Assembly: GCF_000695255.1 (NCBI RefSeq)
Contig: NZ_JMIB01000003.1
Coordinates: forward strand, 1 to 64,000
Reading direction: 5' to 3'
Source: Photobacterium galatheae
GTDB lineage: Bacteria; Pseudomonadota; Gammaproteobacteria; Enterobacterales; Vibrionaceae
Length of the DNA stretch: 64,000 bases
Shown: positions 36,726 through 46,157 of the stretch, one piece after another
Numbering within the stretch: the stretch's first letter is position 1
Layout of the letters: every line of letters starts with the position of its first letter
Made by a program: the position numbers and the translations under genes
The notes under the pieces: generated by a model
What the model was told of the DNA's origin: nothing
The model's input: the letters and a program-made list of their open reading frames with translations, nothing else
Database searches by the model: none

Positions 36726-37706
36726 ATGGTCGATTGCTGTGCTCTGAATCTGGCAAAAACTCTGCTCATCGGTGGCAGCCTGTGTCATTTTGTCTGGGCT
36801 GCGCCCACTGCGACGCAACAAGATTTCGGCCCCCTCAAGACCTATGCGCAGTCTCCGTTGCAGTCCACCAGCCTGAGCCCGCAACTCAGAAGCGGTTTTG
36901 CACTGCCTGCAGACAGTCTGGAGTTTTACGCGAATACGACGGCATCCAGCATCTGGGCAGAAACAGATGAATACCGGGCCGACTATTATCAATCCACATT
37001 CAGTACCGGACTGATGTGGCAGATCACAGAAGGATGGCAACTGGAGCTGGATGCCAGCTGGCGGATTGCTCTCGACACTCATTTAGATAATCTGACAATG
37101 GGCTTTCACAAACTGTTCGGCATCGACCCAAACGGCAGAGATAACGTACCGAGGCACAGTTTCGAGATCTCCATCCCGGAATATGATGTGGCATATTCAG
37201 ACTTTAAAGGCGAAACGCTGTCCCGCACGTTTACCCTGTACAGCGGATGGCAAGTGGTTGATTATCCAAATGAATCCCTGTCGATTGGTGTCTCACTTTA
37301 TTACAATTATGTCGGTTCCGGTCCGTTCCACACGCACAATTTTGAACAGGCACTTCAGCTCAACTATAGCTATCATCAGGCACGCCACCGCTTTCATGCC
37401 ATGTTTGGCGGAGTGTACCGCAAAAATCCGGCAGCCCTGATCCCCTACAACGAGCTGACCTATGCCGCTGCCGCCGGATGGCAATACCAGTTCAACGGAC
37501 CCCACCGTTTTTTGCTGGAATACCATTTTTACGAAGGCGCATCAGAAGCGACTTCTGCCCTGTCACAAGCCTCCAATGAGATTCTGACCGGTTACCGTTA
37601 CCACTTTTCATCCAGTGTGCTGGAACTGATCCTGACCGAAAATGTATTCAACATGGACAACAGTCCGGATGTCGCCATTACTTTGGGCTACCGTCAGCGT
37701 TGGTAA
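36726..37706 (+). CDS. DUF3187 family outer-membrane-type protein
   Basis: 326 residues. A signal peptide is predicted to about residue 26 (LLIGGSLCHFVWAAP). The rest consists of alternating strands with aromatic ends, as in porin-like beta-barrels, and matches DUF3187 (GWQLELDASWRIA, HSFEISIPEYDVAYSDF, VFNMDNSPDVAITLGYRQRW). The function is unknown. GGAA lies upstream of ATG. The 3' end overlaps the convergent lysR gene by 29 bp. Confidence 0.85.
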   Translation: MVDCCALNLAKTLLIGGSLCHFVWAAPTATQQDFGPLKTYAQSPLQSTSLSPQLRSGFALPADSLEFYANTTASSIWAETDEYRADYYQSTFSTGLMWQITEGWQLELDASWRIALDTHLDNLTMGFHKLFGIDPNGRDNVPRHSFEISIPEYDVAYSDFKGETLSRTFTLYSGWQVVDYPNESLSIGVSLYYNYVGSGPFHTHNFEQALQLNYSYHQARHRFHAMFGGVYRKNPAALIPYNELTYAAAAGWQYQFNGPHRFLLEYHFYEGASEATSALSQASNEILTGYRYHFSSSVLELILTENVFNMDNSPDVAITLGYRQRW

Positions 37707-38589
37707 CGGCTTCAAAACGCGCGAGCAGGAAATCAATAAACAAACGCAATCGCTTCGGAATGAGTTCTCTCTGCGGATAGACAAAGCTGATGGGTACGAC
37801 CGGCGATTGCCAGTCCGGTAGAATCCGGATCAACTCTTTTTTATCCAGATGTTCCCGGCAGATAAACTCCGGCAACATGGCAATCCCCAGTCCGTCCACG
37901 CAGGCTGAAACCGCCGAGGTAATGGTATTCACCCGAAAACGGTAAGGCAGATCAATCTGCACATTCTGATGATCTTTCTCCAGTTCCCAAGCGTTCAGCT
38001 TCACCGCATTGAAAATTTTGATCTGATGATGCGGTGCTGCCAGATCCGCGGGGGTCATGATTTCCCCGTGCGCAGCCAGATATTCCGGACTGGCAACCAG
38101 AATTCGGCGGGAGGAATGAAATGGTCTGGCGACCATCCCTGAATCATTCATATCACCGACCTGCACATACAAGTCTATTCCTTCGGCTATCAGATCGACT
38201 TCCCGGTTGCTCAGTTCAAGATGCAGACTGACATGCGGATAGCGTTTGAGAAACTCGTTCATGCTTTTCCCAAATACTTTCTGACCCAGCTCGACTGGCA
38301 TCACAACATTCAGTCGGCCACGAATCAATTCCTGATTTGCCGAGACTTCCAGTTCAGCCTGATTGGTAATTTCCACCACCTGACGGCAGGAGCGATAAAA
38401 CGTTTCTCCTTCATGGGTCAAAACCAGATTCCGTGTACTTCGGGTCAGCAACCGAACCCCGAGATCTTTTTCCAACGCTGCAATTTTCCGGCTGAGGGTT
38501 GATTTAGTGATATCCATCGTTGCAGCGGCCTGCGTAAAACTGCCGCATTCCACCACCTGAGCAAACATCGCCCATGCATTTAAATCCAT
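37678..38589 (-). CDS. LysR-family transcriptional regulator
   Basis: About 303 residues from ATG at 38589, which has a GGGGGTGAG site; the longer frame from 38619 is not needed. N-terminal winged HTH (MDLNAWAMFAQVVECGSFTQAAATMDITKS in two parts) and a substrate-binding effector domain. It is divergent from the EmrAB-like genes with a 119-bp gap, so it probably controls them. The AaeR/CrgA-like branch fits the sequence. Confidence 0.88.
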   Translation of the reverse strand: MDLNAWAMFAQVVECGSFTQAAATMDITKSTLSRKIAALEKDLGVRLLTRSTRNLVLTHEGETFYRSCRQVVEITNQAELEVSANQELIRGRLNVVMPVELGQKVFGKSMNEFLKRYPHVSLHLELSNREVDLIAEGIDLYVQVGDMNDSGMVARPFHSSRRILVASPEYLAAHGEIMTPADLAAPHHQIKIFNAVKLNAWELEKDHQNVQIDLPYRFRVNTITSAVSACVDGLGIAMLPEFICREHLDKKELIRILPDWQSPVVPISFVYPQRELIPKRLRLFIDFLLARFEAVTNADGSPK

Positions 38590-38708
38590 CTCACCCCCCA
38601 ATTTGTTCAAAACTTGCAACAGTGTTTTCGATTTTTCCTATCTAATCAACCAATACATATTTTTTTACAATTCTTGCCCAAACATAAATCACAACAATCA
38701 GAGTACTC

Positions 38709-39803
38709 ATGGCTGAACAATCCTCCCCAAAATCTTCTCGCCTTCCTTTTGTTGCAACGCTCGTGCTCGGGGTGATGGCCGCTTCCGTCGCTGGATACTG
38801 GTATGGGTATGGGCGTTATTTCCAATCGACAGACAATGCCTATCTGCAAGGCGAAATCACCAATATCAGCCCAAAGATTGCCGGATACATTCAGGAAACC
38901 TATGTCAGTGACAATGCGCAGGTCAAAGCGGGTCAGTTGCTGGCCACCATTGACGATCGGGATTACCAGGCTGCGCTGGAAAAAGCCAAAGCGAATCTGG
39001 CTGTCACTCAGGCCGCTGTCACGAATCTCAATGCTCAATCCCAGCTACAAAAAACGGTGATCCGTCAGGCTGCCAGTCAGGTTGATTCTGCTCAGGCTGA
39101 CGTCGAGCGCGCCCAGCAGCAAGCCAAAAGAACCCGATCGCTGCTGGCAAAGAGCTATTCCTCGCAAGATGAAGTGGACGATGCCAGCTCGCATCTGAAA
39201 GTGAGCCAGGCAGAACTGGAAGCCGCCAACGCCAGTCTGCAAGCTGCCCGGGATCAGCTTCAAGTACTTGGCAGCCAGAAAAATCAGGCAGAAGCCTCAG
39301 TCAGCGAAGCAATGGCGCAGGTCAAACAAGCTGAACTGAACCTCAGCTATACCCATATTTATGCGCCGGTTGATGGCATCATCGGGAAACGCAGCCTCCG
39401 TCTTGGTCTGTATGTCCAGCCGGGCATGCCGCTGCTGAGTCTGGTGCCGACGCATGATGTGTGGATTGAAGCCAACTTCAAGGAGACGCAGCTCGCCAAG
39501 ATTCATCAAGGGCAGCATGTCGAAATCGAACTGGACGCTTATCCGGGACAGACACTGGACGGGATTGTCGATAGCTTTTCTCCGGCCACTGGCGCAAAAT
39601 TTGCCCTGCTTCCTCCCGAAAATGCCACAGGGAACTTCACCAAAATCGTGCAGCGTGTGCCGGTGAAAATTGTGATTCCGCATCCAGAGCAACTGAAAGG
39701 CCAACTCTTGCCCGGACTCTCTGTCATCACAACCATTGACACCCGTACGGCTTCAACACAGTCCCCTGAAACACTGGCCAAAGCCGAGGTTGCCCATGAG
39801 TGA
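38709..39803 (+). CDS. HlyD/EmrA-type membrane fusion protein
   Basis: 364 residues. One N-terminal membrane segment (about 15-32), then the STDNAYLQGEI biotinyl-lipoyl motif, a long coiled coil (about 75-200) and the beta-barrel domain ending in SVITTIDTR. It links an inner-membrane pump to an outer-membrane channel. Stop overlaps the next gene by 8 bp. No TolC gene is nearby. Confidence 0.92.
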   Translation: MAEQSSPKSSRLPFVATLVLGVMAASVAGYWYGYGRYFQSTDNAYLQGEITNISPKIAGYIQETYVSDNAQVKAGQLLATIDDRDYQAALEKAKANLAVTQAAVTNLNAQSQLQKTVIRQAASQVDSAQADVERAQQQAKRTRSLLAKSYSSQDEVDDASSHLKVSQAELEAANASLQAARDQLQVLGSQKNQAEASVSEAMAQVKQAELNLSYTHIYAPVDGIIGKRSLRLGLYVQPGMPLLSLVPTHDVWIEANFKETQLAKIHQGQHVEIELDAYPGQTLDGIVDSFSPATGAKFALLPPENATGNFTKIVQRVPVKIVIPHPEQLKGQLLPGLSVITTIDTRTASTQSPETLAKAEVAHE

Positions 39804-41379
39804 GCAGGCACTGACACCACCGGTCTCTGCGCCGGTTCAGCAAAACGCCGATGCCGTGCCGCGCCGCCATTGGATAGCGCTGCTGGGTGGCATGCTGGGT
39901 GCTTTCATGGCCATTCTGGATATTCAGATCACCAACTCATCCCTGAAAGATATTCAGGGCGCGCTGTCGGCCACACTGGATGAAAGCTCGTGGATCTCCA
40001 CCTCCTATCTGGTGGCAGAAATGATTGCCATTCCTTTAAGTGGCTGGCTGTCCAGATCGCTGGGAACCAGACGATACTTGATTGGCACCACAGTTATTTT
40101 CACGATTGCCTCCCTACTGTGTTCCATTTCCTGGAATATGGGATCGATGATCACATTCCGGGCCATTCAGGGGTTCAGTGGTGGCGCACTCATCCCCATG
40201 GCTTTTTCGCTGGTCGTTCAGTTGCTCCCCATCCATAAACGGGCAATTGGCATGGCAATGTTTGGGATCACCGCAACATTTGCACCGTCTATCGGCCCGA
40301 CACTGGGCGGCTGGCTGACAGAGCATCTGTCCTGGCATTACATCTTTTACATCAACCTGCCGCCGGCTTTGCTGATGCTCGCTATGCTTCGTTACGGGCT
40401 GGATGATGAACCGATGAATCTCGACAGCCTGAAAAAGGCTGACTGGACAGGCATCTTGACCATGGCCATCGGCCTGGGAAGTCTGGAAGTGCTGCTGGAA
40501 GAAGGGAATCGTGAAGACTGGTTCAGCTCACAGTTGATTCTTGCATTGGCCGTCATTGCCGGCTTAAGCCTCGTCGCTTTTGTGATCACCGAATTGCGTC
40601 ATCCCAGACCACTGGTGAACCTTCGGCTCCTTCGTAATCCGCATTTTGCCATGTCGGGACTGGCCTATCTGATCCTGGGGATGGCGTTACTGGGTTCGAT
40701 CTATGTCCTGCCTTTGTATCTGGCACAAATTCAGCAATACAATGCTCTGGAAATCGGTAAAGTCTTGATGTGGATGGGTTTTCCGCAGTTGTTGCTGTTC
40801 CCGCTGATCCCCAGACTGACCCGGCTCATCAAACCTAAATATCTGGTGGCATTTGGTTTTGTGATGTTCGGCCTGAGCTGCTATGTCAACACGCACATGA
40901 GTCAGGATTTCGGCGGACAGCAAATGATGCTGTCCATGCTGCTCAGAGCCTTTGGCAGTCCGTTCATTATTGTGCCCCTGTCACTGGTTGCCATGCAGAC
41001 CATCGAAAAAGCACAGACACCCGATGCCTCCACCATCACCAATGTGCTGCGCAACTTAGGCGGCGCATTCAGCATCGCCCTGATCGCCACCATGCTGGAT
41101 AACAAAGCCCGGGAACATCTGGCGCACATCAAAGCCAGTCTGCCCAGTGTCAGCAACGATGCCTGGCACCAGCTGGCACAGCAAGCCGGCCAGTTTTTGC
41201 AGCAAGGCACAGATAACACAACAGCGATGCTGAAAGCCAAAGTCAGTCTTGCGCAAAGCATGCAAACCGACGCTTACATCATGGCCTATAACGATGTGTT
41301 CATCATGATGACGGGCTTTCTGGCATTTGCAGCTATTTTGATTTTGTCACTGCCAGATGCAGAAGCGGCAAAAGCGTAA
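39796..41379 (+). CDS. EmrB/QacA (DHA2) drug efflux MFS transporter
   Basis: About 527 residues from ATG at 39796; the longer frame at 39736 overlaps the fusion protein gene and lacks family similarity. Fourteen membrane segments are expected. MFS motif FMAILDIQITNSSLKDI and GGWLTEHLSWHYIFYINLP are typical of EmrB. Together with the HlyD protein it forms an EmrAB-type proton-driven pump for toxic compounds. A hairpin terminator follows. Confidence 0.94.
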   Translation: MSEQALTPPVSAPVQQNADAVPRRHWIALLGGMLGAFMAILDIQITNSSLKDIQGALSATLDESSWISTSYLVAEMIAIPLSGWLSRSLGTRRYLIGTTVIFTIASLLCSISWNMGSMITFRAIQGFSGGALIPMAFSLVVQLLPIHKRAIGMAMFGITATFAPSIGPTLGGWLTEHLSWHYIFYINLPPALLMLAMLRYGLDDEPMNLDSLKKADWTGILTMAIGLGSLEVLLEEGNREDWFSSQLILALAVIAGLSLVAFVITELRHPRPLVNLRLLRNPHFAMSGLAYLILGMALLGSIYVLPLYLAQIQQYNALEIGKVLMWMGFPQLLLFPLIPRLTRLIKPKYLVAFGFVMFGLSCYVNTHMSQDFGGQQMMLSMLLRAFGSPFIIVPLSLVAMQTIEKAQTPDASTITNVLRNLGGAFSIALIATMLDNKAREHLAHIKASLPSVSNDAWHQLAQQAGQFLQQGTDNTTAMLKAKVSLAQSMQTDAYIMAYNDVFIMMTGFLAFAAILILSLPDAEAAKA

Positions 41380-41412
41380 TACAACCGGACTCACGCCGTC
41401 CTAAACGTAAAA

Positions 41413-41439
41413 CATCTTGCCTGACTCCCGGGCAAGATG
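41413..41439 (+). terminator. Terminator hairpin after efflux operon
   Basis: 9-bp stem CATCTTGCC/GGCAAGATG with 9-nt loop, followed by CTTTT. It lies 33 bp past the MFS stop. Confidence 0.75.
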
Positions 41440-41470
41440 CTTTTCATGCAGTGCTTTTTCCGACTTGAAA

Positions 41471-43168
41471 TCACCAGGTTAAATGATCATATCGTCTTCT
41501 CGCCGTAAGATACGCGACAAGGGTATAGATCAGCATCACCAGACTGAACGTCAGCCAGAAACGATAAAAATTCATCGTATAATTCATCGTTTCCACTTCG
41601 GCTACCACGTCTTTCGTCACAGGTATCGGCTGATAAATATACACCACCAACTCTTTTTCAATCGGGCGGAAAAAGCTGACAGACGCATGCATTGGGGTCA
41701 CAAATCCATACAAGTAACCAATCAGTGCCTGTCTCACCTGTTGATGAATTGCTTTTGCGCTGAGTGTTTGTCCACTCTTGTAGGCAGTGGCATCAAAAAT
41801 CTGGGTCTGTAAATCTTTCAGTGAGAATGTTTTCGTAGAAAACTTCCTTTCTCCAATCTCAATCTTCAGCGGGACCTGAGACTTCACTTTTTGTTTCGCC
41901 GCAATAAGCTGATCATAAATCTCCCCTTGCTGATTGACGAACTGCTCACCCGCTCGTGTTAACGCAGAAAAGTCAGAACGATGATCCATATCGACAACAA
42001 GCGCCCCAACTTTACTCGCAATCGATTGTGTTAATTGTTCAAGAAATGGTTCATCGAGTTGATCATAGGCGTCAATATAACCGCGTTCTTGACCTGGCGA
42101 TAAATGAAAATGATCAAGTTTGATTGCATCACCTGATTTTAATAAAGACAATTGTGCATCATCAGTATCTTGAATCACTTTCGGTTTGATATGCATTTGC
42201 GTGAAATGCAAAAATTCATGATAGAAGCCCGACTGATAGAAGTTGACTGTCATATTGGCAAAAATCGCTGTGATAATCAGCCATCCAACCAAACATCTTC
42301 CCAGAGACCTCTTTTTCTCTGACAATGAGAAAAAAGGGCTTTTATGATTAATTAAATTGGGTTCGATATGAAAATGAGGCTCAAGTTTAATCTTTCCATG
42401 AATAATGCATTCACGCTCATCTTCAATGTAATCGCGATAAAAAACCAAAGGAACATCACCTATTCTTCCGGTTTGACCCATATCAATCTCATCCCCTTCT
42501 CTGTCCCAGTCAAATATTCCGCTGACCTCATACAGTAAATGATTTTTATAAATTGCACGACAAATTATAAAAAATGGTAAAGCCGAAAACAGTAAAGTCA
42601 GATAGGCAACAATGTCATATCCGCCATCCCCATCATAACCAATTAATGCCATAAACATCATAATAAATAACACCATTGGTATCAAAACATGTGATAGGTC
42701 ATAAAAATCTGGATTCACTTTGAAGACCCTTGGCAGGGTATACAATGGCTTTAGTTTCGATAAAATATCAACATGATCAATGCGAGTCACATAGAACGAA
42801 TTAAAACAGATCACACCTTCAACACGGGCTGTCCATTTCCCAACTTTCCCATATTCATTTTTCCCTTTCAACTCACTTTCAGGCCAGTAAACTGAGTTGA
42901 TTTTCAATTGATTGATATATTTCCTCTCTTCTTTTGATTTTAACTTCCCTCGAATTTCATGGACACGGTTATCCATGAAAGGTTTCTTATATATTTTGCG
43001 CACCAGTTTCATTTGTTCATCAGACAGAAACTTTCCTTCATGATTTTCTTTGAATGAATGAAGTAACCGATACTGTTTCACCACATAGCTGACCATTCCA
43101 TAGATCATCATACAGAAAAAACAAATTAACGCTGGTGTCGCGATAATTAAAAACAGTAAATCCCACAA
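41471..43168 (-). CDS. Large membrane protein of unknown function (paralogue A)
   Basis: 565 residues from TTG at 43168. Likely topology: one membrane segment at 4-30, a cytosolic domain, a hairpin at about 160-205, a fourth segment at about 290-310, a large probable periplasmic domain, and a last segment at about 535-555. It is clearly a paralogue of the next gene (shared LLRKIYKK/LVRKIYKK, SGDAIKLD/SGDAIKLQ and the final YxLVAYLTARRRYDHL type). The topology is like IgaA/UmoB proteins that restrain Rcs signalling, but I see no decisive shared motif. It lies downstream of the VasX-type effector island. Confidence 0.6.
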   Translation of the reverse strand: MWDLLFLIIATPALICFFCMMIYGMVSYVVKQYRLLHSFKENHEGKFLSDEQMKLVRKIYKKPFMDNRVHEIRGKLKSKEERKYINQLKINSVYWPESELKGKNEYGKVGKWTARVEGVICFNSFYVTRIDHVDILSKLKPLYTLPRVFKVNPDFYDLSHVLIPMVLFIMMFMALIGYDGDGGYDIVAYLTLLFSALPFFIICRAIYKNHLLYEVSGIFDWDREGDEIDMGQTGRIGDVPLVFYRDYIEDERECIIHGKIKLEPHFHIEPNLINHKSPFFSLSEKKRSLGRCLVGWLIITAIFANMTVNFYQSGFYHEFLHFTQMHIKPKVIQDTDDAQLSLLKSGDAIKLDHFHLSPGQERGYIDAYDQLDEPFLEQLTQSIASKVGALVVDMDHRSDFSALTRAGEQFVNQQGEIYDQLIAAKQKVKSQVPLKIEIGERKFSTKTFSLKDLQTQIFDATAYKSGQTLSAKAIHQQVRQALIGYLYGFVTPMHASVSFFRPIEKELVVYIYQPIPVTKDVVAEVETMNYTMNFYRFWLTFSLVMLIYTLVAYLTARRRYDHLTW

Positions 43169-43217
43169 GTGCTAAGCCCTCACGCTAATATGATGATTCA
43201 TGTGTTCTATTCAGAGG

Positions 43218-44924
43218 TTATTCCCACATCTCTTGCTGATAAAGATGGGCGTATCGTTGCTCTGCCGTGGCATAGGCGTAAGCTGAATAAATCAACATCA
43301 CACTACTTACAGCAAGCCAGAAGAGATAGTATTTCCAGCTCAGAGCGATATTGTCGATTGGCTCGATAGAGGTAACAGGCTGATACACATATCCGACCAA
43401 CTTCTTTTCACTGGGATCAAAGAAGCTCACAGACAGATACATAGATGCTTTCCAGCCATATAAATAATGGATCACCGACTTTCGAATGTGCTGATATTGC
43501 TCGCCGTAAGTGATTCGCTTGCCATCCGGATATCGAGATAAATGAAACACAGCATCCCGGAGCTGACTCAGTGTCAACACTTGTGTCTTGAACCTTCCAT
43601 CCCCAATATCAACACGAAGAGGCGTCTGAGCGGCGATCTCAGCTTTAGCCGATTCTAAAGATCGGTAAAGACTCGCTTGAGGATTCATGAATTGCACCTC
43701 TGCTTTGTGCCAGTTTCGCCGTGCTTCCTTCGATAATTTCACCCGGTGATGACTGTCGAAGAGAATGGGCCTCACTGAATCAATAATCGATTGTGTGATA
43801 GCATTCACGCGTTTCGGATCATAGCCATCCCGCACAATGATCATCCCATGCTCTTCTCCGGGTGAAAAATAAAGCCCCTGAAGCTTGATTGCATCACCAG
43901 AATCTAACTTCGACAATGCACGGGTATCAACATCGCGTGCAATGTCGTAATGCAAATGATGTGTGGCAAAACTGTGATACTCTTTATAAGTGACTGAGTG
44001 ATAAAAATTAGTCGTCATGGAAATTAATACAGAAGTGATCATCATCCACAATAACAAACACCAAAGCAGTGACTTCTTTTTGTGCTCTAAAGAAAAAGAG
44101 GGGTTCTTACCATCGACCAGCACAACATCCAGATGAAAGTCAGGTGTATGGCAAATATGACCATGTACTGTATATTCCTTCCCCTCTTTAAAAACATCAT
44201 GCGCTATTTCTACTGGAAATCCATTCAAATTCCCTGGCCTGTTGATTGATACTTCTTCAGAATATTCAACAGAATGAAAGTGTCCTTTGAATTCGTAGAG
44301 CCATTGGCTTTCATATATTTCCCGACAAATAAAATAAATCGGAAAACTGCCGAGTAATAACGTCATGACAATAAAGAACATCAATGAATCATAATAATCC
44401 ATCACTGCCATAAAGAACATATTGATCAGCACAATCGGAATCAACACACAAGAGAGATCAAAGGAGACAGGATTTACCTTCTTGACCTGAGGTAATGCAT
44501 AAAATGGTTCTGATTCCGCCAGAATATCAAAGTCATTGATGCGAATGGCATAGAAAACCTTCTGATGTACAACCCCCTCAACCTGCAATCGATTTGTACT
44601 GACATATTGACATTCACCAGTTTCTTCTTGGTCAATATCCGGCCAATATGCAGACCGAACAACCAGCCTTCGAAGGCGCGCCTCATTCAAGGAACGATGT
44701 AACTTGCCAGTGACCTTAAAAACACGATTATCTTTGAATCGCTTTTTATAGATCTTTCGGAGTAACTTTAATTGTTCAGTCGTCAATGTTTTTTGAGGCT
44801 GTTGACGCAATAGCGTCCGAATAATCAATCTCTTCTTCAAAAATTCACTGATCAATCCTTGAATAAGCGCATAAGTCAAGAGAATAAAAAAAGTAAACGA
44901 ACAAATAAAAAGCAATTCTAACAT
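43218..44924 (-). CDS. Large membrane protein of unknown function (paralogue B)
   Basis: 568 residues with the same five-segment topology as paralogue A, which follows 49 bp downstream. Segments at about 3-28, 160-205 (LIPIVLINMFFMAVMDY), 285-305 (CLLLWMMITSVLISM) and 530-552. The stretch LSKLDSGDAIKLQGLYFSPGEEHG is the best conserved part between the two. The region is lower in G+C than the flanks. No ribosome site of note is seen. It may protect against, or be controlled by, the effector module upstream, but this is inference. Confidence 0.6.
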   Translation of the reverse strand: MLELLFICSFTFFILLTYALIQGLISEFLKKRLIIRTLLRQQPQKTLTTEQLKLLRKIYKKRFKDNRVFKVTGKLHRSLNEARLRRLVVRSAYWPDIDQEETGECQYVSTNRLQVEGVVHQKVFYAIRINDFDILAESEPFYALPQVKKVNPVSFDLSCVLIPIVLINMFFMAVMDYYDSLMFFIVMTLLLGSFPIYFICREIYESQWLYEFKGHFHSVEYSEEVSINRPGNLNGFPVEIAHDVFKEGKEYTVHGHICHTPDFHLDVVLVDGKNPSFSLEHKKKSLLWCLLLWMMITSVLISMTTNFYHSVTYKEYHSFATHHLHYDIARDVDTRALSKLDSGDAIKLQGLYFSPGEEHGMIIVRDGYDPKRVNAITQSIIDSVRPILFDSHHRVKLSKEARRNWHKAEVQFMNPQASLYRSLESAKAEIAAQTPLRVDIGDGRFKTQVLTLSQLRDAVFHLSRYPDGKRITYGEQYQHIRKSVIHYLYGWKASMYLSVSFFDPSEKKLVGYVYQPVTSIEPIDNIALSWKYYLFWLAVSSVMLIYSAYAYATAEQRYAHLYQQEMWE

Positions 44925-45283
44925 TTCAAATGAGAGACCTAAGGTTAATTTTGAATAAAGGCGACCGGAAAAGTGGAAAATTTAGTTCATTGTCGCAATG
45001 AATGACCGTGACAAACACGTTTATCTTGTGGCTAGTTTACGACTGAAATAATCATTTTCAATCGTTCACTTTAACATGAATTCAGGTCAGAATTCTTAAT
45101 TAAGGGAACGCCACAATCAAGAGTCCACCACGCTCAGCGGTGAGAAAGTCCATTTTTCAATGAAGTCTACAGTGACAGTGAGATTCCCTGAATCATTTCA
45201 GGAAATCTCAGGGAGATCCACTTCAGTCAAATTCAAAAAAGCATCTCGCTTCCTGAATTCGCAGTTCTCATTCTCTTTCTGAT
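44925..45283. other. Intergenic region in the second effector island
   Basis: 359 bp without a supportable gene. It holds an imperfect hairpin GATTCCCTGA (45182-45191)/TCAGGAAATC (45198-45207) about 80 bp past the immunity-like gene, which may end that transcript. The promoter of paralogue B must lie near 44930-45060. Confidence 0.5.
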
Positions 45284-46153
45284 TTAAATAACCCCATTTA
45301 ATTTTCTCATTAATTCACTAATTTCTTGTGGTTCATCATAGTTTTTAGAATCAAATAAATTTTTAGTATCTTTTGAAATTTCATGTCCATGAAATGTCTC
45401 AATTTTATCTATGACTTCATCTCTAGTACCAGCTTGACAGAAGATATCCGTATAAAAACAAATTTGCTCATCTGTCTCAATCTCACCATGATCATGCTCA
45501 TGAAAACTATAAAAGCTATGATACAACCTAAAATTATCTCTTGGCTCATCACTATCATCATGAACCCGAACAAAGAGTATATCTTCAATGGATGAAATAC
45601 GTTGTGTCAAACCAAACTTTTCAAAGTCAACAAGGCTCAACACGAGCCATGTTACACCTAACCCGCCAGCACCAATTAAAGCAGTTGGACCAACAATAAA
45701 TATTGTTAATACTGTCAAAATAGCCAAAGCAGCTAAAATTTTCTTACCCACCTTATTTGCCAAATCGGGCGAATACACATGTTCTTTTGTGATCAAACCA
45801 TATTGGCTCAATATACAATGCTGACGATTATGGTGATATATTGACATACTTCCTATAAAGAGGCTTACAATTGCCCCGATAAACATCAGCACCCAAGTCA
45901 TTGTTTCACTGAATGTTTTTGATAAATCCCCCCCGTAATATATCATCGTAAAACCAGATGATAACAAAGTAAAAAAGGCGACAAACTTTGTTAAAGTGAG
46001 CCATCTTTTACTCTTATTTGGAAAATGATACACCAATTGATCCCATTCAATTCTTTCTGGATCATTTTTTATCTTACAATAAAGGCTATTGACATCCATC
46101 TTTGATAGCTTTTTAAACTTAACAGATTCATCGTTTAATGAGTTATATTGCAT
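45284..46153 (-). CDS. Predicted T6SS immunity-like membrane protein
   Basis: About 289 residues from ATG at 46153, four bases after the effector stop codon; AAGGGTGA for this start lies within the end of the effector gene. Two hydrophobic hairpins (about 50-110 and 145-175), then a hydrophilic C-terminal domain rich in Asp, His and Glu. IVGPTALIGAGGLGV resembles the GPLAFVGAGAFAL segment of the proteins at 1-1328. That supports one immunity family for both effectors. AT-rich composition, as in the end of the effector gene. Confidence 0.65.
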   Translation of the reverse strand: MQYNSLNDESVKFKKLSKMDVNSLYCKIKNDPERIEWDQLVYHFPNKSKRWLTLTKFVAFFTLLSSGFTMIYYGGDLSKTFSETMTWVLMFIGAIVSLFIGSMSIYHHNRQHCILSQYGLITKEHVYSPDLANKVGKKILAALAILTVLTIFIVGPTALIGAGGLGVTWLVLSLVDFEKFGLTQRISSIEDILFVRVHDDSDEPRDNFRLYHSFYSFHEHDHGEIETDEQICFYTDIFCQAGTRDEVIDKIETFHGHEISKDTKNLFDSKNYDEPQEISELMRKLNGVI

Positions 46154-46157
46154 ACTT

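Noticed and set aside
38709..41379. The EmrAB-like pump as the exporter of the pigment or nucleoside cluster
   Set aside because: It is more than 12 kb away, has its own LysR regulator and lacks the shared operator motif.
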